Positions 1-7,604 of a stretch of 64,000 nucleotides of DNA are shown here, piece after piece. The notes under the pieces were generated by a model. It was not told the origin of the DNA. It saw nothing but the letters and a program-made list of their open reading frames with translations, and ran no database searches. The translations under genes and the position numbers were made by a program. Within the stretch, counting starts at the first letter, position 1. The number at the start of each line of letters is the position of its first letter. Origin of the DNA: a virus; IMG/VR virus record IMGVR_UViG_3300048438_000153, positions 1-64,000 of that record; one strand, 5' to 3'.

Positions 1-64
1 AGGTGTGAGAGAGGGGCTTAAACTTCCTAACCTAACTCCCCCTCCTCACAGAAAGGTTTCTATC

Positions 65-580
65 ATGGGATACGTCAAGATCCTCAATATCATTCTAGCT
101 CTCCTGAGCTGGAACGGAGCGCCGACAGGTCGCTTATTGAGCGCACCTGTCCTCGACCACCTGACTTCGGTAGCAAAAGCTATCGAGTCAGCGCCAACCT
201 CGTATCAGGTGCGCGTCATCGCGCTCGGGTACGAGGAGTCACGCTTCGGGTTTCAGCACGTCCTTAAGGGGCGCAAGCTGAAGGTGTCGAGCGGTGCGTG
301 TGGGATTTTCCAACAGTTGCCTCGGTACGCTCTCGCGGGGAAGACCACCTGTGCGAAGCTCCAACAGCCTAAAGAGGCTGTGAGGCAAGCTCTCGCATAC
401 CTGAAGATGATTGAGAAGAGGTTCAAGCCTCGTCACAAGGGCAAGGGTGAGCTTCGCATGGATCGGGCGATGTGCCATTACTTCTCGGGCAACCGATGTG
501 ATCGGAGCGCGAGAAAGTATTCGCAACGCCACCGAGCCACACGCCTAAAGACTCTCCGTCTTTGGAAGGAGTGGAGATGA
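65..580 (+). CDS. Lytic transglycosylase-like (SLT-fold) peptidoglycan enzyme
   Basis: Probable cell-wall lytic enzyme cutting the glycan strand of peptidoglycan, 171 residues. The ATG at 65 is preferred over the in-frame GTG at 5 because AGAAAGG lies just upstream and the protein then starts with a hydrophobic segment (residues about 5-16, KILNIILALLSW), suggesting a signal anchor or export signal. The catalytic signature of family-1 transglycosylases is visible: YEESRF with candidate acid E58, then SSGACGIFQ at 75-83, matching the usual ES and GLMQ motifs. The C-terminus is Arg/Lys-rich. It overlaps the next gene by ATGA (577-580). It could serve at DNA entry as a virion enzyme or in lysis; the sequence does not decide. 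The fold is fairly sure, the role is not. Confidence 0.72.
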   Translation: MGYVKILNIILALLSWNGAPTGRLLSAPVLDHLTSVAKAIESAPTSYQVRVIALGYEESRFGFQHVLKGRKLKVSSGACGIFQQLPRYALAGKTTCAKLQQPKEAVRQALAYLKMIEKRFKPRHKGKGELRMDRAMCHYFSGNRCDRSARKYSQRHRATRLKTLRLWKEWR

Positions 581-774
581 GGAGGTGTCAGCGTTGCGAT
601 AATCACGCCCGCATGTACAAATGCTCTTGGTACAACAGGCAGGAAATCTGCCTGTCATGCGCCGAGAAAGAGACACATCGCGCTGACTATCGAGCTTGCC
701 GAGAGGCGGAGCTTGAGGCGGTTCGATCGGGTGACTTCAACTTCACTTTCCTTTCAGCTTGGAAGGAGGGATGA
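577..774 (+). CDS. Small zinc-ribbon protein
   Basis: 65 residues. The ATG at 577 has an AAGGAG site about 5 bases upstream inside the preceding gene and overlaps its stop as ATGA, so the two are translationally coupled; the in-frame TTG at 562 is less likely. Cysteine pairs CQRC at the start and CLSC in the middle form a zinc ribbon around an aromatic, basic stretch. The C-terminal part (REAELEAVRSGDFNF) resembles a small conserved family seen in many phages and proteobacteria, usually annotated as hypothetical. No function is assigned. It is the last gene before a strong terminator. Confidence 0.75.
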   Translation: MRRCQRCDNHARMYKCSWYNRQEICLSCAEKETHRADYRACREAELEAVRSGDFNFTFLSAWKEG

Positions 775-851
775 GGTCGGGGGGGGGCGCGAACGCGCTC
801 CTCCCTTATGAGTTCACGAGGGTGTATTTTGACCCCATGTTGTAGAACGAC

Positions 852-899
852 AAAAGGGCGCTCGCAAGGTCAAATCATCGACCTTACGAGCGCCCTTTT
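852..899. terminator. Bidirectional rho-independent terminator
   Basis: Two 20-base arms (852-871 and 880-899) pair almost perfectly (one C/A mismatch), with an 8-base loop, an A-run on the left and a T-rich tail on the right. It lies between converging genes (ending at 774 and 927) and should stop transcription in both directions. A shorter GC hairpin (GCGCG/CGCGC) sits just upstream after a nine-G run at 779-787. Confidence 0.9.
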
Positions 900-926
900 G
901 TTTTGTTTTCTTTTCTCAGCGTCTTA

Positions 927-2009
927 TTAGAGTAGCCCGTTTTGCTTGAGGATATTTGAGAGGTTGTTTCGGGCTTCCATCGCTTTCTGTTCCGCAGAGG
1001 CGAGGGGGGCTGAAAAAGAGGCTTCTAGTTTATCTGCGCGTCGGGAGGAGACCCGAGCCTCCTCTCTAAGTCTCGTGACTTCCTGTTTCTTGATCTCGGC
1101 TTCGCTGAGAAGATTTTCAAAGATGCGCTTTGCTTCGCTTGTAGCCATGAGAGCTTCAGCTACGGTCTGCCATTTCTCTTGTTGGAGATTCTCTTGTTGG
1201 GTTTGGAGTTGAGGTAGAGGCATAACTTTGTAGTGTCCGTGTGAGATACGCTCAAGAGCGCCTAGTCTCCTCAACGTGGAAATAACATTAGTGGGCCACT
1301 TAAAGTCACCGACAGACTTTAGGTCGCTAGAAAGGACATCTTGTCTATGTTTGATTTGGTCGTAAAGAATATCCGCATCGAGTGGGTTAAGCTCTCCTTT
1401 CAAAATAAGCCCTCTCTGTAGGAGAATAGAGTTTGAATCTACTAAAGACTTTATGGCGCGCGCGAAGCGATGCCTTGTACACTCTGAAGAGAGCGAGGTT
1501 ACGTCCTCACGGACTTTATCGTAGCTGTTGATGTCAGAGGTCAAGTGATCCCAAATAGCCCTCTGAACAGGGCATACAAGTGCGATTGTTTTTATGTTAC
1601 TCTGAGTAACCCTGTATATAGGGGGGAGTTGCTGACAGATGTAACGTCCTTGATCTACTCGGAGTAGTCCTTGATCACTAAGGAGGGTTTCGAGAGCGGA
1701 ATCGGTGGTCGAAGATTCTTTCTCTGAGAGGGAGTGAATATCTTTGTATCGGTATGTAGTCCCTTCAGTCAGCTTATTGTAGAGTTCAGCCGAGTTAGTG
1801 GGTTTCCACTCGCCCTGAGTAAGAGTGTAATAGTCACTGTTTCTCGTAGCGAATCCTCGATGAACAATGCCGTTGATGTTGCTTCTGATCTCACCTTCTG
1901 AAGCATTTGGAAACATCTTAGCGATGTTTCGATAGGAAAGAGTCTTTTTTGGGGAGTTGTCGAGGAGGGCGACGATGGATCTTCTTAGTCTGTGTGTGTC
2001 TGTGATCAT
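927..2009 (-). CDS. Protein with probable winged-helix repeats and C-terminal coiled coil
   Basis: 360 residues, not recognised as a named family. Residues about 1-130 hold what look like two winged-helix units: each has a helix-rich segment (RNIAKMFPNASEGEIRSNI; KDIHSLSEKESSTTDSALE) followed by a short beta-wing with YYTL or GRYIC. A similar unit may recur near 220-270 (KWPTNVISTLRRLGALERI, HGHYKVM). The last 80 residues are charged and heptad-like, a probable coiled coil for dimer formation. This suggests a DNA-binding regulator or nucleoid-type protein. It overlaps the upstream gene by ATGA (2006-2009) and is the last gene of its operon before the terminator at 852-899. Confidence 0.7.
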   Translation of the reverse strand: MITDTHRLRRSIVALLDNSPKKTLSYRNIAKMFPNASEGEIRSNINGIVHRGFATRNSDYYTLTQGEWKPTNSAELYNKLTEGTTYRYKDIHSLSEKESSTTDSALETLLSDQGLLRVDQGRYICQQLPPIYRVTQSNIKTIALVCPVQRAIWDHLTSDINSYDKVREDVTSLSSECTRHRFARAIKSLVDSNSILLQRGLILKGELNPLDADILYDQIKHRQDVLSSDLKSVGDFKWPTNVISTLRRLGALERISHGHYKVMPLPQLQTQQENLQQEKWQTVAEALMATSEAKRIFENLLSEAEIKKQEVTRLREEARVSSRRADKLEASFSAPLASAEQKAMEARNNLSNILKQNGLL

Positions 2010-2290
2010 GTTTCTTTCTCGATGAGGTCTAGCGCCTCAGTGACGATATCAGGGAGAGCCTCGATGAGTGGCGAAGCTCTATCGACATATATGATTTCGG
2101 AAAGCTCTTTTTGCTTTCCCTCAACAAAAACGAAAATTTCTTTCCTTGACCGCACCCTCGCGCTGAAGAAATAGGGGAGGGCTTCTTGGGTCTGTGTGTC
2201 AGTTAGTCTGAAGGAAATATGGTCTTCTCTCACCTCTTCTTTCTTGAAGGTTGCGGTCACTCCCTCGCTCTGTATGTGGATGTGAATCAT
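2006..2290 (-). CDS. Hypothetical protein (94 residues)
   Basis: Not recognised. A small beta-rich protein with a basic middle (RVRSRKE) and an acidic helical C-terminus. The start has a clean AAGGAG site about 9 bases upstream. Its stop overlaps the start of the 360-residue winged-helix gene as ATGA, so both are coupled; it may be a partner or modulator of that protein, which is inference from position only. Confidence 0.65.
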   Translation of the reverse strand: MIHIHIQSEGVTATFKKEEVREDHISFRLTDTQTQEALPYFFSARVRSRKEIFVFVEGKQKELSEIIYVDRASPLIEALPDIVTEALDLIEKET

Positions 2291-2294
2291 CAGG

Positions 2295-2753
2295 TCATCT
2301 CCTTAAAAATCTCCCCGAGGGGTAACACTTCATCAGGCACTTAGCGCATACACATATGATAGTCTCGACAGGGTAAAAATCGCTGTTTCTAGTGAGGACT
2401 CGACAGTACTTTCTGATGAGTCTTCTAGGGGGCTTAAGGCCAAGTATACTACAGCGAGCCATTTCTGCACTGAGTAGGTCAAACACTCTCTCTGCTATCT
2501 GTACCTGAACGCTTAGTTTCTTGGCTTCCCTCAGTTCTTTCTCAAACTGATTGGGAGAGATAATCTGAATAGGGACAGAGGGGCATCGCCCTGTAGGGAA
2601 GCAGTCGGACGTATTCTTGTACGCCTCGTCTCCTGTCTTTTTATAGAGGTGTCTCAGCTTAGCGTAGCTCGTAAGCAACTCTACCGTCGCGTTCTCTGCA
2701 TTCAAGTGCCTATGGAAGAGTGTAAGCTCCTCAAGATACTTGATCGGCTTCAT
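2295..2753 (-). CDS. Hypothetical cysteine-containing protein (152 residues)
   Basis: Not recognised. Mostly helical and basic. The C-terminus carries a tight cysteine cluster (CVCAKCLMKC) that could bind zinc, and two more cysteines occur around residues 50-60 (DCFPTGRC). It lies four bases from the next gene and directly after the 541-residue acidic protein, so it belongs to the same transcript. No function can be given. Confidence 0.65.
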   Translation of the reverse strand: MKPIKYLEELTLFHRHLNAENATVELLTSYAKLRHLYKKTGDEAYKNTSDCFPTGRCPSVPIQIISPNQFEKELREAKKLSVQVQIAERVFDLLSAEMARCSILGLKPPRRLIRKYCRVLTRNSDFYPVETIICVCAKCLMKCYPSGRFLRR

Positions 2754-2757
2754 AGTC

Positions 2758-4383
2758 TTACGAACCTATCGCCTTAGCGTTCATGCACATTGCGCTCAGA
2801 GCGCAGACCTGAGCGCACTGAGTGCGATCAACACCCTCTGCTCCGAAGCATCCAAGAGAGCTTCCCTCGACGTGGTGAGTCTTCCAACCCTCTAGTCCCT
2901 TAAGGGCGCGCTCGCTCGTCTTCTCGATCACTTTAAGGATTTTTGACGTGTAGCCCTTCAGCCCCTTCTTCTTAGCGTCTGCGAGGATGAGTGCCTGCTT
3001 CTTTCTGCGTTCTTCAGGGATGAAGTCGAGGGGCGTTACGTCCTCAGAGAAAGAAAGGACAACCTCTCCGCTCTGCGCCTCGCTCAAGTAGACGTCACCA
3101 CCCTCAATTGCGCCCCACACGTTACCCTCGACAAGCTCTAGGAAGATACTCTGAGCATCCTCTACGGTAGGCTCAATCTCCACCTCATCATCAAAGAGGT
3201 TATCGAGGTTGAGCGCGTCAGAAACCACAGTGTCTTCTGTGGACTCGTCAACATCGAAGGGAGGCTCGGACTCAGAGTTATCTGTGAGTGTGTAACCCTC
3301 AGCTTGAGGCTCAGTAGGCTCAGCAGAAAGGTCTTTCTTGACAGTCTCGACCATATCAATGGGTCGGGTGTACTCAAGACCCTCAGCGTCAACACCTACG
3401 CGGATCTCTTTCTCCTCATCGACCCAAGCCTGAGTCTCGATTCCGAACGTCTCCACCTCTTGGAGAGTGAGCGATTCTCCCTCCTCATCATCAACCTTAT
3501 TTCCCTCAGCGTCGAAAGTGACTCTCACAGTAACGGAGGCGTCGTCTACCCAATCAACCTCAACCTGAGTCTGACCCTCTTCAAGTTCAGTGTCGATATC
3601 CATCAAGTTAGCTTCCTCTGAGAAGCCAATCGCTTCCTCATACGCTTCCTCAAGTTCAGTGTCGATATCCATCAAGTTAGCTTCTTCAACCTGAGCTTCA
3701 ACCTGAGCTTCAACCTGAGCTTCAACCTGAGCCTGAGCCTGAGCCTCCTCGATAACCTCTTGAGCCTCCTCTACAGGAGAGAGGTCATTCTGAGGAAAGA
3801 ACTGAGCACGCTCAACGGCTGTGATCTCAACCTCCCAAGCACGCCCTTTCTCATCCACCTCTACTCGGATTTCTTTCTCACGGTCGAGGTAAGCGTAGAT
3901 AGATCGCTTTGAGGTAGGTTTGAGTAAGTCTCCGTCAGCGATATCATCCTCATCTCTCGCCATAGGGGGCTGATGCTCCTCTTTCTCCTCATCCTGAGAC
4001 ATGGACGATGGGATAGTCTGAGTCTCCTCGACCACCTCTTGCTCGACCACATTTTCAGCTTTCTTTCGAGGCTTGCGCGTTACCTTCTTCGTCTCTTTCT
4101 CAGGGGCTTCTGCGTTAGGGTCAGTGCTGATATAGAACCATCGAGGGGAGAAACAGATGCCCTCGTTCTTCATCTTCTTAGCGACGTGGGCGAAGCTCTC
4201 CACGAAACGGAAACGACCTTCAGGGTACTTTGCATTGGGCTTGGTGCGCCCGAAGTCCTCATAATTTGCCCCCTCAAGCTCTAAGATCTTATCTTTAACC
4301 TCTTGAGTGTGGGCGACACCTCCGAGCGCGTTAATCGCCTCAACCATACGAGCCTCAATCACCTTGCTTGTGTCTTTACGCAT
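2758..4383 (-). CDS. Acidic repeat protein with N-terminal helix-turn-helix-like domain
   Basis: 541 residues in three parts. Residues 1-86 look like a compact winged-helix domain (helices, then GICFSPRWFYIS as a wing), similar in shape to HARE-HTH modules; this is inference. Residues about 95-110 are basic (KKVTRKPRKK). A long, very acidic low-complexity region follows, with EAQV tandem repeats and two copies of EEANLMDIDTELEE. The C-terminal 130 residues form a Lys-rich helical domain ending in a cysteine cluster (CFGAEGVDRTQCAQVCALSAMC). An acidic body on a DNA-binding head could be a DNA mimic or a transcription-interfering factor. Its transcript appears to begin at the element at 4641, after a 250-base non-coding leader. 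Confidence 0.75.
   Translation of the reverse strand: MRKDTSKVIEARMVEAINALGGVAHTQEVKDKILELEGANYEDFGRTKPNAKYPEGRFRFVESFAHVAKKMKNEGICFSPRWFYISTDPNAEAPEKETKKVTRKPRKKAENVVEQEVVEETQTIPSSMSQDEEKEEHQPPMARDEDDIADGDLLKPTSKRSIYAYLDREKEIRVEVDEKGRAWEVEITAVERAQFFPQNDLSPVEEAQEVIEEAQAQAQVEAQVEAQVEAQVEEANLMDIDTELEEAYEEAIGFSEEANLMDIDTELEEGQTQVEVDWVDDASVTVRVTFDAEGNKVDDEEGESLTLQEVETFGIETQAWVDEEKEIRVGVDAEGLEYTRPIDMVETVKKDLSAEPTEPQAEGYTLTDNSESEPPFDVDESTEDTVVSDALNLDNLFDDEVEIEPTVEDAQSIFLELVEGNVWGAIEGGDVYLSEAQSGEVVLSFSEDVTPLDFIPEERRKKQALILADAKKKGLKGYTSKILKVIEKTSERALKGLEGWKTHHVEGSSLGCFGAEGVDRTQCAQVCALSAMCMNAKAIGS
3581..3732. repeat. Intragenic direct and tandem repeats
   Basis: A perfect 35-base direct repeat (3581-3615 and 3650-3684) encodes the duplicated LMDIDTELEE segment. 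It is followed directly by four perfect tandem 12-base units, TTCAACCTGAGC, at 3685-3732, encoding EAQV. All are in frame, so copy number can change without breaking the gene. Confidence 0.9.
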
Positions 4384-4399
4384 TGGGCAAATATCTTTC

Positions 4400-4640
4400 T
4401 CTACTCTCGTTGAGTAGTCTTAAAGTGTGTGTTCTTTCATATCGGAAAGTGAAGCCTTTCGGCCTCATAAAGCCACATAGGGGAGTCGAACCCTCCATCA
4501 CATCGGGGACAACACTCTATGTTTCAAAAGTGCTATTCGTTCACCTTCTCTCTCAAAGGCTAGATGTGAGACACCATTTGTCTGTGACTGTGGACTGCCC
4601 TTAAGGGCAGAACTACCTCAGCTAACGCCCCTAGAGGAGT
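4400..4640 (-). ncRNA. Candidate structured non-coding RNA or long 5' leader
   Basis: No credible gene lies between 4384 and 4669. Reading the minus strand from the promoter-like element at 4641, the RNA would contain a perfect hairpin CTGCCC-TTAA-GGGCAG (4595-4610), a 7-base pairing between 4563-4569 and 4498-4504, a T-arm-like segment GGTTCGACTCCCC (4481-4493) with an ATGTGGC tail typical of a tRNA 3' half, and a GAAA-loop hairpin (4451-4466). A proper tRNA cloverleaf could not be closed: the T stem has a mismatch and the 5' acceptor arm does not match. It may be a decayed tRNA, a tRNA-like RNA or a regulatory leader of the 541-residue gene. Confidence 0.35.
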
Positions 4641-4676
4641 GTTACTCTTAGTTACCCATTTCGGATACCTCAACTC
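4641..4676 (-). promoter_or_regulatory. Repeated early element, copy A
   Basis: On the minus strand it begins TTGAGGTATCC and ends GGTAACTAAGAGTAA, matching both ends of the other copies while the middle is shorter. It overlaps the stop codon of the gene at 4670-5134 and points into the structured non-coding stretch, not straight at a gene. Confidence 0.55.
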
Positions 4677-5134
4677 GCCCAACTCCAAGCGCGGTAGTCC
4701 TCAACGCCAACCTTGAGATACCACTGACCATTGATCGCCATGAAGACATCGCCCACTGAGAAAGTCTTAGCGGTTTCCTCATCCACGTTGTAGTCTCTCA
4801 GCACAAGAGCCCTAACCGTGTCCTCTCCCTCTGCTTTCTCGTAGAAACCACCATCGAGAATGATGCGCTCGTCAATGTCGTCAGTCAGAGCCATGAGCTT
4901 CTCCTCAAGAGACAGTCTGAGCTTATCCTCCTCCGTCTCAGGCTCTTGCTCCGAGAAATGGCAGTAGTCATCTTCAAGATAGACAGGAGGCTTGAGAGCC
5001 TTATTTGACGAAATCTCGTAAGCGCGCTCCAAGATCTCTTTCTTTTCAGGGATGGGCAAGTCACCCATAACTTCTTTCTTAAGAAGGGTCACTTGCTCTA
5101 CGGCATCTTTGAGTCGCTTGATGTAGTGGTTCAT
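4670..5134 (-). CDS. Hypothetical acidic protein (154 residues)
   Basis: Not recognised. The N-terminal half is helical and charged; the C-terminal part (YNVDEETAKTFSVGDVFMAINGQWYLKVG) looks like a small beta domain. The start has AAAGGA about 10 bases upstream. Its last codons overlap copy A of the repeated element. It sits among genes of similar size in the minus-strand accessory block; phage genes of this kind are often early host-takeover factors, which here is inference from context. Confidence 0.6.
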   Translation of the reverse strand: MNHYIKRLKDAVEQVTLLKKEVMGDLPIPEKKEILERAYEISSNKALKPPVYLEDDYCHFSEQEPETEEDKLRLSLEEKLMALTDDIDERIILDGGFYEKAEGEDTVRALVLRDYNVDEETAKTFSVGDVFMAINGQWYLKVGVEDYRAWSWAS

Positions 5135-5188
5135 AGATATTTTCCTTTAGGGGTGGTGACGTATGCCCCTCCACGATGGAGTCTTAGC

Positions 5189-5698
5189 TTAGTGGGCGAG
5201 GGAGTTTGACTTGATATACTCAAGTGTCTCTAGCGCGTAGTCATGGTTCGCTTGCCATTGTTTCAACTCCTCGTCAGAAATGATCTCCTCAATAGAGAAC
5301 TTGGAGATGATGCACTGACGACCCTCGAAGTCCGTAAGAATAAAGTCTCCGTTCTTCTTTCTCATCCAAGTGGCGCGAGCCGTGATTCCGCCTGAAGTCA
5401 CAGAGATGAACCCGTCAGAAACAGGTCTAAACTCAGTGAAGTGCGTGTGTGTCTCGGGCATCTTGAAGTCCTCAAACTCCTCTGCGTGGATGATCTCCAC
5501 AGATGTCGAGATTCGACATCCCTTAGATGCGATCTTGAGGTCTGAAGGGAGGTTGTGATGTCTCCACGTCCTAAGAACAAGACGCTGTGTCTCAGGGAAA
5601 TCATACGGATCGACGAAAGAAGTCTCGCAATACGTCTCGCGCACCATGTCTGAGTTATGTCGAACGTCTTTTTGGAATACAAGCTTGAACTCGCTCAT
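5189..5698 (-). CDS. Hypothetical protein (169 residues)
   Basis: Not recognised. A mixed alpha/beta protein with a central beta-rich region (VSDGFISVTSGGITARATW) and an acidic helical tail. AGGAG is placed well before the ATG, and repeated element copy B lies about 40 bases upstream, so it probably has its own promoter. No catalytic motif is seen. Confidence 0.65.
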   Translation of the reverse strand: MSEFKLVFQKDVRHNSDMVRETYCETSFVDPYDFPETQRLVLRTWRHHNLPSDLKIASKGCRISTSVEIIHAEEFEDFKMPETHTHFTEFRPVSDGFISVTSGGITARATWMRKKNGDFILTDFEGRQCIISKFSIEEIISDEELKQWQANHDYALETLEYIKSNSLAH

Positions 5699-5738
5699 GT
5701 CTTTTCTCCTGAGCCCTCTTTAGGGGCTCTGTCTAGTG

Positions 5739-5795
5739 ATTACTCTTAGTTACCCAATCCTGTTACCTCACCAATACCTCAACTTGAAACTTTCC
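5739..5795 (-). promoter_or_regulatory. Repeated early element, copy B
   Basis: On the minus strand it reads TTGAGGTATTGGTGAGGTAA, then a GATTGGG block and TAACTAAGAGTAAT. It ends about 40 bases before the ATG at 5698. A region of 58 bases (5756-5813), which also covers the last codons of the upstream gene, is identical but for one base to copy C (6346-6403), showing recent duplication. Confidence 0.7.
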
Positions 5796-6302
5796 CTAAG
5801 TGCCTAGAATCTCATCCCAAAACCACATCACGCCCTCTGTATCTACCGCGCCGACGAAGGTTGTGTACGCTACGATCTTAGCCCCTTCTCCAACTAGGAT
5901 CTCATCGTCAGTGTCAATGTAGTCATGCACCTGACGCTGAGTGCTCCAACTGTTAAGAGTACGAATCATAAAGTGCTGGAGATCCTGAAGAACATCCGAC
6001 TTGGGTATCATCTCAGCGCCCAAGATCTGATAAAACTCAGCTCCGTTGTTCTTTTCCCCAATGAGGCAGAAATGAACGGCAAAGCATCCCTCAACACCCT
6101 CTTCAGAGTGAACCTTCAAGTGAGATCTTTTGAGCGCCCCTGATCGTCTTAGGTCATGATTGAAGCACCTACCATCAAAGAACTCCCGATCCTCGGGGCG
6201 AGAGTTGCCTAAGTCGATGATCAACTCTGTAGCTACGGCCTTGATTGATTGGAAAGTAGGTGGAAGCCCGCTGACGTCGATTCGCTTTAGTGTTCCCATC
6301 AT
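5796..6302 (-). CDS. Hypothetical protein (168 residues)
   Basis: Not recognised. A soluble alpha/beta protein with Trp/Phe near the C-terminus (GVMWFWDEILGT). Two ATG codons stand in tandem at the start; GAGG lies upstream within the sequence joining it to element copy C. The 3' end, including ILGT and stop, belongs to the 58-base duplicated segment found again at 6346-6403. Confidence 0.65.
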   Translation of the reverse strand: MMGTLKRIDVSGLPPTFQSIKAVATELIIDLGNSRPEDREFFDGRCFNHDLRRSGALKRSHLKVHSEEGVEGCFAVHFCLIGEKNNGAEFYQILGAEMIPKSDVLQDLQHFMIRTLNSWSTQRQVHDYIDTDDEILVGEGAKIVAYTTFVGAVDTEGVMWFWDEILGT

Positions 6303-6329
6303 TGTTAGTTACCTCTCTGAAGTGGTGTT

Positions 6330-6385
6330 TACTCTTACTCTCTCAATCCTGTTACCTCACCAATACCTCAACTTGAAACTTTCCC
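6330..6385 (-). promoter_or_regulatory. Repeated early element, copy C
   Basis: On the minus strand: TTGAGGTATTGGTGAGGTAA, then GATTGAGAGAG and TAAGAGTAAA, ending about 26 bases before the start at 6302. The left part of the element is identical to copy B; the right part is closer to copy D. Confidence 0.7.
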
Positions 6386-6571
6386 TAAGTTCCTAGAATC
6401 TCTTCTTATCGAAGATTGATTTCTTTGATCATAGCTTTCGCAGGGGCATCTGCGCCCATAAAACTCTTCGTACACTTCGCATGAAGAGGGTTGTGAGGGG
6501 TGTTGATGAAAACGCTCGCTGTTATCAGCTAACCGTTGCTCTTCACAATCCGAGAAACTCTGAGAGCTCAT
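6368..6571 (-). CDS. Possible small hydrophilic protein (67 residues)
   Basis: The start overlaps the stop of the 106-residue gene as ATGA, which favours translation. The sequence is Ser/Arg/Gln-rich with a few cysteines and no family resemblance. The last residues (DSRNLGKVSS) are encoded by the duplicated 58-base segment read in a different frame from the gene at 5796, so the C-terminus looks captured by that duplication. It may be a decayed or newly formed gene. Confidence 0.4.
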   Translation of the reverse strand: MSSQSFSDCEEQRLADNSERFHQHPSQPSSCEVYEEFYGRRCPCESYDQRNQSSIRRDSRNLGKVSS

Positions 6572-6888
6572 TGAGAAACCTCCTTAGAGCTGTACGGCAA
6601 GCTCTCCCAACCCGACTGTGCCACCACCACTGTTCCGTAGAAAGAGGGGAAATGCTCGTTGCGAGGGAGGGGGATCAAGCGCGCCTCTTCATGAACGAGA
6701 TATGACTCGTTACTCTGAGTGTCGAAATGAATGAGCTCCCATGAGGGAAACACCCTCTCAAGATCTCGTGAGTGGATCTCCTCAACTGCTTGGAAGCCCT
6801 TGCCCCCGATCAAGTGCTGAATGTCGTTGAAACACTTAACTTCGCGTGTCTCCATTGCTGAGTTTGTTGGATAAACTTTTACTTTCAT
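6568..6888 (-). CDS. Hypothetical protein (106 residues)
   Basis: Not recognised. A small alpha/beta protein with no motif of known function. A very good AGGAG site precedes the ATG. The 74-base gap upstream (6889-6962) has no copy of the repeated element and contains an AT-rich GATATATTAAG stretch that could be a promoter -10 region. Confidence 0.6.
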   Translation of the reverse strand: MKVKVYPTNSAMETREVKCFNDIQHLIGGKGFQAVEEIHSRDLERVFPSWELIHFDTQSNESYLVHEEARLIPLPRNEHFPSFYGTVVVAQSGWESLPYSSKEVSQ

Positions 6889-6962
6889 GTATCTCTTTCT
6901 CCTTGCCCACTAGTCAGGGGCGTAATATCGGGTTAGTCTTAATATATCGTAAAGGTAGCTCT

Positions 6963-7592
6963 TCAAGAGCCAATAACGTCAAGCCAAGAATAAAACTCTC
7001 TGTGCTTGACGGTGACATCTTCACCGTCAAGAAGGGTTTCTTTCTTGTACTCAATAGTCTCGAAGCCGAGTGAACACATTCTCTTAACCTCTCTTTCTCC
7101 GTAAATGAGGTTTCCATCATCATCCTCAGATGTAATGACGAGAAGACTCTCACCCTCTGTGGTTGAGGTTAAGAGAATCCTGTTAACGAGTCGCTGAGCG
7201 ACCTCAAGACCCAAGATAGGGAGATCAACCTCCCTCAAATGATCTACCGAGCCGAGATTCTCAACGATCACCTGACCAAAAACAGGACTTCGATCTCCCT
7301 TTGAGGGGAAGAAAGAGAAGAGAACCTCTGCCCAAACCTCTGAAGGTTTGTCTCCACCTAAGTTTAAGTAACAACTGAGCCAGAGATCAGATAAATCAGC
7401 GCGCTGAGAAAAGACATTTTCCACCTCATCCCTCACACCCATTGCTCTTAAAGCTTTACGAATGCATTCAGTGAGTGCGTTTGATCTAGATAGGGAGATC
7501 TCTTGATACTCGGGTCGATCTCTATACTTTGTGGCATGAAAGTCTGAGTCATTTACCTCAAGCTCCCCTGTGTGATCACACTTAACGTACAT
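6963..7592 (-). CDS. Hypothetical protein (209 residues)
   Basis: Not recognised. An acidic soluble protein with mixed helices and strands; the middle (WLSCYLNLGGDKPSEVWAEV) and the end (EFYSWLDVIGS) are hydrophobic enough to form a core. AGAAAGGA stands before the ATG. It lies 12 bases after the 193-residue gene and is probably co-transcribed with it from element copy D. Confidence 0.65.
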   Translation of the reverse strand: MYVKCDHTGELEVNDSDFHATKYRDRPEYQEISLSRSNALTECIRKALRAMGVRDEVENVFSQRADLSDLWLSCYLNLGGDKPSEVWAEVLFSFFPSKGDRSPVFGQVIVENLGSVDHLREVDLPILGLEVAQRLVNRILLTSTTEGESLLVITSEDDDGNLIYGEREVKRMCSLGFETIEYKKETLLDGEDVTVKHREFYSWLDVIGS

Positions 7593-7604
7593 AATAGTCC
7601 TTTC

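Noticed and set aside
927-2009. Replication initiator or integrase for the winged-helix gene
   Set aside because: No catalytic or ATP-binding motifs are visible.
3581-3732. CRISPR-like repeat pattern
   Set aside because: The repeats are in-frame coding units without unique spacers.
4470-4600. Intact tRNA
   Set aside because: T-arm-like bases are present but the acceptor and T stems do not close, and no anticodon arm can be formed.
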